A stretch of DNA of 7,099 bases from Melioribacteraceae bacterium (GTDB lineage Bacteria; Bacteroidota; Ignavibacteria; Ignavibacteriales; Melioribacteraceae), in the NCBI GenBank assembly GCA_027858595.1, contig JAQICK010000094.1:1-7099 (forward strand), in the 5' to 3' direction. The notes under the pieces were generated by a model. That model was not told the DNA's origin. It was given only the letters and a program-made list of their open reading frames with translations, and did no database searches. Numbering within the stretch: the stretch's first letter is position 1; each line of letters begins with the position of its first letter. A program made the translations under genes and the position numbers. Shown one piece after another: positions 1 through 6,413 of this stretch.

Positions 1-508
1 GTGTTTTATTTCTATTTTTCAATGAAATAATTTCTTCATCTGAATTTTTATAATTTACTAAAACAGTTTTAATGCCGGCATTTATTCCACATTCAATATC
101 AGAGGCTTTATCACCAACAAAATATGATTTACTCAAATCAATATTTAATTCTTCAGCAGCTTTAACAACCAACATCGGATAAGGTTTCCTACATTTACTC
201 TCTTCTTCTGTACTAAAATCTGGATGAAATGGACAGTAGTAAAACTTATCTATCTCAGTATTAAAGTTGTTTTTCAAAATTGCATTAATTTTTTCATTAA
301 CGGCATCTACTTCAGTTTCAGTAAAAAGTCCTCTTGCAATTCCAGATTGATTAGAGATAACAACAATCTTAAAATTAAATTCATTTTTTAATCTAGCAAT
401 ACCTTCGCCTACTCCCTCAAATAATCTTACAAGATTAGGATCAGCTAAATAACCATGATCATAATTTAGCGTATTATCTCTGTCAAAAAAAACTGTAGGA
501 TGCGACAT
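1..508 (-). CDS. gmhB: D-glycero-D-manno-heptose 1,7-bisphosphate 7-phosphatase-like HAD phosphatase, partial (3' end off window)
   Basis: HAD-superfamily subclass IIIA phosphatase. GmhB removes the C7 phosphate from heptose bisphosphate in the cytoplasm, on the way to ADP-heptose for LPS core or other nucleotide-heptoses. The ATG is at 508-506; 169 codons are visible with no stop, so against a usual length of about 175-190 residues only the last few are missing. HAD motif I is FFDRDNTLN (nucleophile D9, acid/base D11), motif II is ISNQSG (51-56), then the family's CRKP (106-109) and motif IV GDKASD (132-137, D133 and D137). The C-x-H-x(n)-C-x-C zinc motif is incomplete: C92 and C106 remain, but Phe94 and Ser104 occupy two ligand positions. 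The start lies 9 bp after the glgA stop, so it is probably the second gene of a glgA-gmhB operon. The HAD-IIIA fold is certain. Histidinol-phosphatase or another sugar-phosphate phosphatase remains possible because these families share the fold and motifs. Confidence 0.82.
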   Translation of the reverse strand, partial: MSHPTVFFDRDNTLNYDHGYLADPNLVRLFEGVGEGIARLKNEFNFKIVVISNQSGIARGLFTETEVDAVNEKINAILKNNFNTEIDKFYYCPFHPDFSTEEESKCRKPYPMLVVKAAEELNIDLSKSYFVGDKASDIECGINAGIKTVLVNYKNSDEEIISLKNRNKT

Positions 509-517
509 TTAATTAAG

Positions 518-2008
518 CTACTTCAATATATTTTTATATAAGCTAACATAATTTTTAGCTGATTTTAACCAACTAAAGTCAACTTTCATTCCTGCTTTCA
601 TTAATCTTTCCCAAGCTTTTTTGTCTTGATAGAGAGTGAGAGCTTTATTGATAACACTAAGCAAATCTTTTGAATCATATTTAGTGAATACAAATCCATT
701 ACCTTTTTTGGTTTTTGCATCATAATTTTCAACCGTATCAGCCAAACCACCCGTTTTTCTAACAATAGGAATTGTTCCATAAACTAGACTGTACATTTGA
801 TTTAATCCACAAGGCTCATATTTAGAAGGCATTAAAAACATATCGGAACCTGCTTCAATCAGATGTGCTAAGTCATCATCAAATCCGAGATAGCAAGCGA
901 ATTTATTTGCGTATTTCATTTCTGCTTCTTCAAAGAATTTGTGGTATTTTTTCTCACCAGTGCCAAGTAGAACAAATTTTATATCAAGTGCCATAATCTC
1001 TTTGAAAGTTTTCTTCAAAAGATCAAAGCCTTTGTCATCTTCTAATCGTGAAATCATACCTATCGTTGGAATTTCTGGTTCATAATCCAGACCAAATTTA
1101 TCAGCTAGCTCTTCTTTGTTCGTTAATTTATTTATTAATGATGTTGAAGAGAATTTCTTTGCTATTATTTTATCTTTTTCTGGATTCCAAATGAGAGGAT
1201 CAATTCCATTTACAATTCCAAACAAATCTTTTTTTCTGCAATTTATTTCGGCTTTTAGTCCGCCGCTAATTTCTGGAATTTTACAAATCTCTTTAGAATA
1301 AGATTCACTTACAGTACTTATGGTATCTGCATATTTTAATCCCGTCTTAAGGAAATTTACTTTGTCCTTAAATAAAATTCCATTATTATTATTTAAAGTA
1401 TCAGGTAAACCAGTTTTGCTAAAAGATGTTTTAGGAAAAATTCCTTGTTGACCAATATTATGAATTGTTAAAAGTGTTTTAATGTTTTTGAATTGCTCGT
1501 TATCTTTATACAAAGTTTTTTGATATGCAGGTATAAGTGAAGTTTGCCAATCGTTTATATGGATAACATCTGGAACCCAACCTAATTTATCGATAAGTTC
1601 AAAAACAGATTTAGATAAAAGAATGAATCTCTCATCATTATCTTTAAAATTATTTCCCTTTACTGGGTCACGATATAAACTATGACGACTACCAAAATAT
1701 TCATCATTATCTAAGAAATAGATTTGCACTCTTGCTTTACTGCCAACTAGAAATGAAGACCGCAAAGAATAAACAACTTCTTTTTTACCAATCATTGTTG
1801 TTAAGTCTTTTAATCTAACAACTTCATGAATCTTATATTTTCTCTCATCTATCGAACCATACTTAGGAACAACTATTCTAACTTGATGTCCTAATTCTTG
1901 CAGTTTTTGAGGAAGTGCAGAAGATACATCTGCCAATCCGCCTGTCTTTACAAATGGTACTACTTCAGATGTTACAAACAATATTTTTAAACTTTTTGCA
2001 GATGCCAT
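518..2008 (-). CDS. glgA: Glycogen/starch synthase (GT5)
   Basis: Cytoplasmic glycogen synthase, transferring glucose from a nucleotide sugar (normally ADP-glucose) to the non-reducing end of an alpha-1,4-glucan. At 496 residues it is complete and near family length (about 475-500). The N-terminal Rossmann domain carries KTGGLADV (21-28), the glucosyl-donor loop at the start of GT5 enzymes, then HINDWQTSL (150-158), THNIGQQG (181-188) and GIVNGID (264-270). The C-terminal domain has ISRLEDDKG (319-327, R321 and K326 as phosphate-binding residues), LLGTG (347-351), and the E-x7-E region beginning YEPCGLNQMYSLVYG (397-411) and running into VRKTGGLADT. E398 and C400 match conserved positions of E. 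coli GlgA. ATG at 2008-2006 puts the GT5 N-terminus in the expected place; GGGGA lies 4 bases upstream of it. Stop is TAG. It is divergent from hutI and upstream of the gmhB-like gene. The donor sugar (ADP- or UDP-glucose) cannot be told from sequence alone. Confidence 0.97.
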   Translation of the reverse strand: MASAKSLKILFVTSEVVPFVKTGGLADVSSALPQKLQELGHQVRIVVPKYGSIDERKYKIHEVVRLKDLTTMIGKKEVVYSLRSSFLVGSKARVQIYFLDNDEYFGSRHSLYRDPVKGNNFKDNDERFILLSKSVFELIDKLGWVPDVIHINDWQTSLIPAYQKTLYKDNEQFKNIKTLLTIHNIGQQGIFPKTSFSKTGLPDTLNNNNGILFKDKVNFLKTGLKYADTISTVSESYSKEICKIPEISGGLKAEINCRKKDLFGIVNGIDPLIWNPEKDKIIAKKFSSTSLINKLTNKEELADKFGLDYEPEIPTIGMISRLEDDKGFDLLKKTFKEIMALDIKFVLLGTGEKKYHKFFEEAEMKYANKFACYLGFDDDLAHLIEAGSDMFLMPSKYEPCGLNQMYSLVYGTIPIVRKTGGLADTVENYDAKTKKGNGFVFTKYDSKDLLSVINKALTLYQDKKAWERLMKAGMKVDFSWLKSAKNYVSLYKNILK

Positions 2009-2045
2009 AATTCCCCGGGTTTCTTTTATTTAAGAAAACAAGTTT

Positions 2046-2077
2046 CAAAAATACAAAAATATTGACTCTCTATCAAA
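2046..2077 (-). promoter_or_regulatory. Candidate Bacteroidota-type promoter for glgA-gmhB
   Basis: Read on the minus strand, TTTG (2077-2074), a 20-bp spacer and TATTTTTG (2053-2046) match the Bacteroidota primary-sigma consensus of a -33 TTTG and a -7 TAnnTTTG. The predicted start of transcription, a few bases further on near 2040, leaves a leader of about 30 nt before the glgA ATG. Two further copies of TATTTTTG lie at 2061-2054 and 2081-2074, so the exact -7 used is not certain. AT-rich DNA makes chance matches to this motif common. Confidence 0.5.
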
Positions 2078-2090
2078 AATATTCGATATT
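2062..2090 (+). promoter_or_regulatory. Possible -35/-10 promoter for hutI and the NamZ-like gene
   Basis: TTGACT (2062-2067, 5 of 6 to TTGACA), a 17-bp spacer and GATATT (2085-2090, 4 of 6 to TATAAT) read toward hutI, leaving a leader of about 60 nt. No TAnnTTTG occurs on this strand in the gap, so this sigma70-like pair is the best candidate found. It is weak evidence, as the organism may not use this consensus. It overlaps the candidate glgA promoter on the other strand. Confidence 0.25.
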
Positions 2091-2155
2091 AGTAATCTTT
2101 TCTTTTTTCTATGTGCTATTTAGTATTACATTACAAGAATTGAAATTTAACAAAA

Positions 2156-3412
2156 ATGAAGCCAAGCCTTATGATAACATTACTTAGAAACCCGAAACAA
2201 ATTATTACTGCAAATAGTAGCGGTAAGAACTATAAACGTGGTAAAGAGATGAGTGATATCGGAGTTCTTACAGACCATTCAATTCTAATTGCAGATGGAA
2301 AGATTAAAAGTGTAATTAATAATTCATCTATCAATAAAGCAAAATATGATAAAGAAATTAATTTAGAAAACAAAGTTGTATTACCTGGATTGGTTGAATG
2401 CCATACTCACACTGCCTTTGCTGGTTCTAGGGCAGAAGAATTTAAATTAAAATTAAAAGGCGTTGATTATGAGGAAATTGCAAAACTTGGTGGTGGAATT
2501 ACAAACACGATGGAAGCAGTTAGACATTCGTCTTTTGATGAATTGATTAACATTATTACACCTCGCATCAAATATTTTATTTCACAGGGTATTACAACAC
2601 TAGAAATTAAAAGCGGATATGGTTTAAGTTTTTACGACGAGATAAAACTTTTACAAGTTATAAAAGAATTAAATAAAATATTTCCTATTGATATAATTTC
2701 AACATTTCTCGGTGCTCACACTTTTCCACCAGAATATAAAAATGATAATGATAAATATATTGAACTTTTAACTAACGAACTTATACCATACGTTGCAGAA
2801 CATAAGCTTGCAAAATTCTGTGATGCTTTTTGTGAATCAACAGCTTTTACTGCAAAGCAAACTGAAAGAATTTTTAAAGTTGCTGAAGAAAACGGGCTTA
2901 AACTGAAGCTACACACAGAGCAGTTTAATTCAATTGGTGGGCTAGAAGTTGCTCTAAATATGAATGCTGTAAGTGCAGATCATCTTGAAGTATTAAAAGA
3001 GAATCAGATTGATTTGTTTTTCAATAGTGATACAACTGCCGTTTTACTTCCAGGGGTTTCTTTCTTTCTAAATTACGACTACGCACCAGCTCGTAAGCTG
3101 ATTGATGCTAACGCAATTGTTGCACTTGCAACTGATTACAATCCTGGTTCTTCACATATCTCAAATTTTCAATTAATTTTGTCTCTTGCTGCAATTAAGA
3201 TGAATATGACAATTGAAGAAATCATATCGGCTGTAACTATAAACTCCGCTAAAGCCCTTGATGTTTCAGATGTATCAGGAAGTATAGAGCCAGGGAAAAA
3301 TGCCGACTTCTCTATTTTTGATGCTGTTGATTATTCAGAGATAGTTTACAACGTTGGAAAAAATTTAAATGTTATGACAATTAAAAATGGCGAGATTATT
3401 TATGAATCATAA
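2156..3412 (+). CDS. hutI: Imidazolonepropionase
   Basis: Third enzyme of histidine degradation: it hydrolyses 4-imidazolone-5-propanoate to N-formimidoyl-L-glutamate in the cytoplasm. Complete at 418 residues (family about 400-420), with an amidohydrolase-type metal-dependent TIM barrel. Metal ligands are visible: HTH (H83, H85), H253 in KLHTEQ, and D327 in ATDYNPGSS. Substrate-site residues of characterised HutI enzymes also align: R92 in GSRAEEF, Y155 in SGYGL, H188 in GAHTFPPE, Q256 and H276 in SADHLE. The C-terminal small domain ends with the typical GSIEPGKNADF stretch (375-385). ATG 2156 is taken as start. The next ATG at 2171 gives MITLLRNPKQI, which fits the usual family N-terminus at least as well, and no Shine-Dalgarno site decides between them. 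It overlaps the next gene by 11 bp, so the two are probably co-transcribed. hutH, hutU and the formimidoylglutamate-processing genes are not in the window. Confidence 0.96.
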   Translation: MKPSLMITLLRNPKQIITANSSGKNYKRGKEMSDIGVLTDHSILIADGKIKSVINNSSINKAKYDKEINLENKVVLPGLVECHTHTAFAGSRAEEFKLKLKGVDYEEIAKLGGGITNTMEAVRHSSFDELINIITPRIKYFISQGITTLEIKSGYGLSFYDEIKLLQVIKELNKIFPIDIISTFLGAHTFPPEYKNDNDKYIELLTNELIPYVAEHKLAKFCDAFCESTAFTAKQTERIFKVAEENGLKLKLHTEQFNSIGGLEVALNMNAVSADHLEVLKENQIDLFFNSDTTAVLLPGVSFFLNYDYAPARKLIDANAIVALATDYNPGSSHISNFQLILSLAAIKMNMTIEEIISAVTINSAKALDVSDVSGSIEPGKNADFSIFDAVDYSEIVYNVGKNLNVMTIKNGEIIYES

Positions 3413-4661
3413 AAAGAATTTAATGATAAACCTTTTCGCTTTTTCACTTCTGCTTTTTCCTTTAACAATATCTTCACAAGAAATAAAAGTGAAACTTGGA
3501 ATTGAGGTTTTAGTTGAAAGCAATTTTGAAATACTCCAAAATAAAAGAGTAGGGTTAGTAACCAATGCTTCTGGAGTTAATAGCAAACTTATCTCTACAA
3601 TTGATATTCTCAATGCTGGAACTGGCTTTGAGCTTGTTGCACTGTTTGGACCAGAGCACGGAATTAGAGGAGATGTTGAGGCTGGTGATAAAGTAAGTGA
3701 TGGTACTGATAAACTTACTGGACTTCCTGTTTATTCACTATACGGTAAAAACCGAAAACCATCAAAAGAATTATTTGAGAATATTGATGCTTTAGTTTAT
3801 GATATTCAAGATGTAGGTTGTCGATCTTATACTTTTATTAGTACTCTTGGTAAAATAATGGAAGCCGCAGCTGAATTTGATAAAGAAATTATTGTTCTAG
3901 ATAGACCAAATCCATTAGGCGGTAATAAAGTAGAAGGAAGTATTGTAGAAGAAGGATTCTTTTCATTTATCGGTCAATTCCCTATCCCATATGTTTATGG
4001 ATTAACTGTTGGTGAACTGGCTTTAATGCTTAATGATGAAAGAATGCTTGCTAACAAAGCCCATTGTAAATTGAATGTTGTAAAAATGGAAGGATGGAAA
4101 CGGAATTATTCTTTTGAGGATACTGGATTAAATTGGGTTCCTACTTCCCCTCATATACCACACAAAGACTCTCCTGCATTTTATGTTATGTCAGGAATTG
4201 TTGGTGAACTTAGAGACGTTATTTCTATTGGGGTTGGCTACACTCTTCCCTTTCAAACCTTTGCCTATAAAGGTGTTAACGGAATTGAATTATCAAAGAG
4301 ATTAAATAACTTAGAACTTCCAGGTTTAATCTTTATGCCAATTACTTATAAACCATATTATGCTCATGCAAAAGGTGAACTAATTTCTGGAGTTGAAGCA
4401 TTTATAACAGATTATGACAAAGCTGAATTGATGAAAACTCAACTTTACGTTTTACAAGAGTTACATGAAATGTATCCAGATTATAATATTTTGAAAGAGA
4501 CTAAATCTCGTCATCTAAACGCATTTGATAAAGCAATGGGAACTGATAAAATAAGGACTTTATTCTCAAAACAATTTAAAGTATCTGATGTAAAAGAATA
4601 TTTAGATAAAGATATTGAAGCTTTTAAGTTATTATCTAAAAAATATTATTTATATGAATAA
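3402..4661 (+). CDS. Secreted DUF1343 / NamZ-like protein (GH171, probable exo-beta-N-acetylmuramidase)
   Basis: Member of DUF1343, whose characterised members (NamZ, GH171) remove terminal MurNAc from the non-reducing end of peptidoglycan fragments. From ATG 3402 it has 419 residues, starting with a Sec signal peptide: NHKK, then a hydrophobic run LMINLFAFSLLLF, likely cut near TISS-Q (residues 22-26), with no lipobox, so periplasmic or secreted. Family motifs follow in order: VGLVTNASGV (50-59), LFGPEHGIRGD (81-91), SLYGKNRKPS (112-121), DIQDVGCRSYTF (134-145), LDRPNPLGG (166-174), YGLTVGEL (199-206) and PTSPHIP (247-253). The Glu of GPEHG is an invariant active-site candidate. The segment after PTSPHIP (GELRDVISIGVGYTLPF) departs from the EGTNxSxGRGTxxPF form I recall for typical NamZ/YbbC proteins. 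Alternative ATGs are at 3387 (26 bp overlap with hutI) and 3423 (no overlap). I prefer 3402 because it supplies a basic n-region. Family assignment is firm; substrate is inferred. Confidence 0.88.
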   Translation: MNHKKNLMINLFAFSLLLFPLTISSQEIKVKLGIEVLVESNFEILQNKRVGLVTNASGVNSKLISTIDILNAGTGFELVALFGPEHGIRGDVEAGDKVSDGTDKLTGLPVYSLYGKNRKPSKELFENIDALVYDIQDVGCRSYTFISTLGKIMEAAAEFDKEIIVLDRPNPLGGNKVEGSIVEEGFFSFIGQFPIPYVYGLTVGELALMLNDERMLANKAHCKLNVVKMEGWKRNYSFEDTGLNWVPTSPHIPHKDSPAFYVMSGIVGELRDVISIGVGYTLPFQTFAYKGVNGIELSKRLNNLELPGLIFMPITYKPYYAHAKGELISGVEAFITDYDKAELMKTQLYVLQELHEMYPDYNILKETKSRHLNAFDKAMGTDKIRTLFSKQFKVSDVKEYLDKDIEAFKLLSKKYYLYE

Positions 4662-4754
4662 TGTAACTTGTTAAATAGCAATAATCATAATGGACGTTCT
4701 ACAAAATTTTAATAGGTCAATTCTCACAATGAGATTCAGTAAAGCTTTAACGAA
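4662..4754. other. Convergent intergenic gap, no clear terminator
   Basis: This 93-bp AT-rich gap separates two convergent transcription units. It contains one 5-bp inverted repeat, TCTCA-CAA-TGAGA (4722-4734), with no flanking T-tract on either strand, so it is too weak to call a terminator. No open frame or RNA gene was recognised here. Confidence 0.5.
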
Positions 4755-6413
4755 TTAATTGATATTTAAATTAACATCACCAACTGGCCAACGTGGACGG
4801 AGATTTACTGTGTCTGGATGAACAAAGAATTCTTCAGATAATTCAAATGGTGAAATTTTCCCAAAGTTGTAATTTTCATTTTTGTCAATATCTTGAAACA
4901 TCCAAATTATATTTAAACCAGGCAAAACTCTTTCAAATTTATACGCATTCTCATGAGTCACTTTAGTTGTGTAATTAAGTAAAGCATCTTTAGTATTATT
5001 TATAACTACTATTACATTTGATGTGCTATCAGAGGAATTTATTTTTCCGGATAAACCTGAGAATTCACGGCCTGTCAAAGTTTTAATTGTAAATACTTGA
5101 ACTGAGTCAAGACTATTGCCTGCTGCATCACTCAACATTTTTCTATTGATACTAAATTCAATGTTTTCATTTGCTTCCAATATTTCTAAAATTTTAACTA
5201 TAAATGAAGCATCATCTCGCTTTGTTAATTCCCAATTATATTTATCCAGTATTAAAGCGGTCTTCAATTGTTTTGCATCAATGCCATCGTTAAAATTAAT
5301 TGTAAAAATTGGTTTTAGGAAATCAATTTTGTTCTTTCCAAAAGTAGATGAAATGCTTTTAATTTCTGGTAATAATGTGTCTGGTTTTTCGTTCACAACA
5401 AATTCGTAACTATCATAAGTTGCAAGATTACTATGCTTGTCATAAATACTATCAGCAATAAGAATCTTGTTTGCTTCGATGTCTAGTGTATCAGCAATTG
5501 ATAAAAAATACTCAAATTTCTTTCTATTTCCTTGGTAGAGATGTTTTATATCAATATTTCTATTTGAAGCTGTATCAACTATATAAAAATTAGATGCGTT
5601 TAGTTTTGTAGAATCTAATAGTTCTGAATACTCAACGGATATATGATGTTTATCTGTCATTGTAACACTTGAAATAAACGGTGCAATAGTATCTTCACGC
5701 GTTAGTTTAAAATTAATTCCGTTAATAGAATTAGCCGAATCGCTAATATTAATTGTTTTTGAACTAACTCCATATTTTTCATCACCAATGTTATAAAGAC
5801 GATTTCCGTTTTCATCCATAAATGCAAATATTCTGTATTCACCTTCTTTTAATCCAAGTAATTTGAATTCTCCATTCTCGCCAACTTGAGTAATATTTTG
5901 CGGCTTCTCGAAAAGTGGGTTTGCAAATGTATCAGCTTTTAAATATGCAAAAATCATTGTGCCAGTTAAATCGTTATCATAAACTTTACCAGTAATTTCT
6001 CCAACATCTATTTTTTCTCCTGTTGAAAAAGAGATATTCATTGCTTCAGTCATAGGGTTTTGATTATTCAAATCTTTTATGCTTGATCCAATGGATACTG
6101 TATAAGTTGTGTTTACAAGTAGAGTATCATCAAATGTAATTTGAACAGATGTGCCACTCCAATCGTAATCCAAATTCTGTATTTCTGGTGAAATAAATAG
6201 AGCATCTAATAACGATAGCTTTTCAACGTATTCCGAAAAATCAATTTCAAAGTAGTCATCAGCAAAATTTAGTGTTCCATTCTCAGGATAAACTCCAACT
6301 ATTTCTGGTGGCTCAGTATCTTTTGGTCCACCCGGTGGCGATTGTTGATTAGCACATTTAACCAGAATAATTCCGGCAATTATTATTGTCAAATACTTAA
6401 TTATTCTTTTCAT
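4755..6413 (-). CDS. Putative lipoprotein with SbsA-type Ig-like (Big_5) domain
   Basis: Surface or periplasmic protein of 552 residues from ATG 6413. The N-terminus MKRIIKYLTIIIAGIILVKC looks like a lipoprotein signal with C20 as lipidation site, although Lys at -1 is atypical for a lipobox. After a PPGGP linker, residues 35-132 (PPEIVGVYPENG to ISFSTG) read as an SbsA-type Ig-like domain (Big_5). Residues 138-237 (GEITGKVYD onward) resemble a carboxypeptidase-regulatory / prealbumin-like beta sandwich, followed by two weaker Ig-like segments (about 239-341 and 344-445) and a C-terminal sandwich (446-552). Two Asp/Asn-rich loops, DENGNRLYNIGD (200-211) and DIDKNENYNFG (508-518), sit in corresponding places of the two sandwiches. 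This layout is common in Bacteroidota, where I know of no assigned function. A start at 6428 would add five residues; 6413 is preferred because its ATG overlaps the mltG stop as ATGA, implying coupled translation. Confidence 0.85.
   Translation of the reverse strand: MKRIIKYLTIIIAGIILVKCANQQSPPGGPKDTEPPEIVGVYPENGTLNFADDYFEIDFSEYVEKLSLLDALFISPEIQNLDYDWSGTSVQITFDDTLLVNTTYTVSIGSSIKDLNNQNPMTEAMNISFSTGEKIDVGEITGKVYDNDLTGTMIFAYLKADTFANPLFEKPQNITQVGENGEFKLLGLKEGEYRIFAFMDENGNRLYNIGDEKYGVSSKTINISDSANSINGINFKLTREDTIAPFISSVTMTDKHHISVEYSELLDSTKLNASNFYIVDTASNRNIDIKHLYQGNRKKFEYFLSIADTLDIEANKILIADSIYDKHSNLATYDSYEFVVNEKPDTLLPEIKSISSTFGKNKIDFLKPIFTINFNDGIDAKQLKTALILDKYNWELTKRDDASFIVKILEILEANENIEFSINRKMLSDAAGNSLDSVQVFTIKTLTGREFSGLSGKINSSDSTSNVIVVINNTKDALLNYTTKVTHENAYKFERVLPGLNIIWMFQDIDKNENYNFGKISPFELSEEFFVHPDTVNLRPRWPVGDVNLNIN
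6410..6413 (-). promoter_or_regulatory. ATGA stop-start overlap between mltG and the Ig-like lipoprotein gene
   Basis: On the minus strand the ATG at 6413-6411 and the mltG stop TGA at 6412-6410 share two bases, forming ATGA. Such junctions usually mean translational coupling by terminating ribosomes. This is the main reason to choose 6413 as start of the downstream gene. Confidence 0.7.

Noticed and set aside
1116..1301. 61-codon open frame on the plus strand
   Set aside because: It lies wholly antisense to the conserved glgA coding sequence and its translation resembles no family I know; it is a shadow frame.
1381..1396. ATT-rich run as a microsatellite or repeat element
   Set aside because: It encodes the short Asn run (residues 206-209) of GlgA and is explained by AT-rich codon use.
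2015..2020. CCCGGG palindrome upstream of glgA as an operator
   Set aside because: It stands out in AT-rich DNA, but a single 6-bp palindrome is too short to support an operator; its GGGG half could serve as part of a ribosome binding site.
2716..2916. 66-codon open frame on the minus strand
   Set aside because: Antisense within hutI, across conserved HutI residues, with Ser/Leu-rich composition typical of a reverse-frame shadow.
3407..3613. 68-codon open frame on the minus strand
   Set aside because: Antisense to the signal peptide and first motifs of the NamZ-like gene; no start context or recognisable domain.
4722..4734. TCTCA-CAA-TGAGA hairpin as a terminator between convergent genes
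   Set aside because: The stem is only 5 bp with a 3-nt loop, is not G+C-rich and has no T-tract on either side.
5116..5409. 97-codon open frame on the plus strand
   Set aside because: Antisense within the Ig-like lipoprotein gene; the hydrophobic, Ser-rich translation is what the reverse of such a gene gives.
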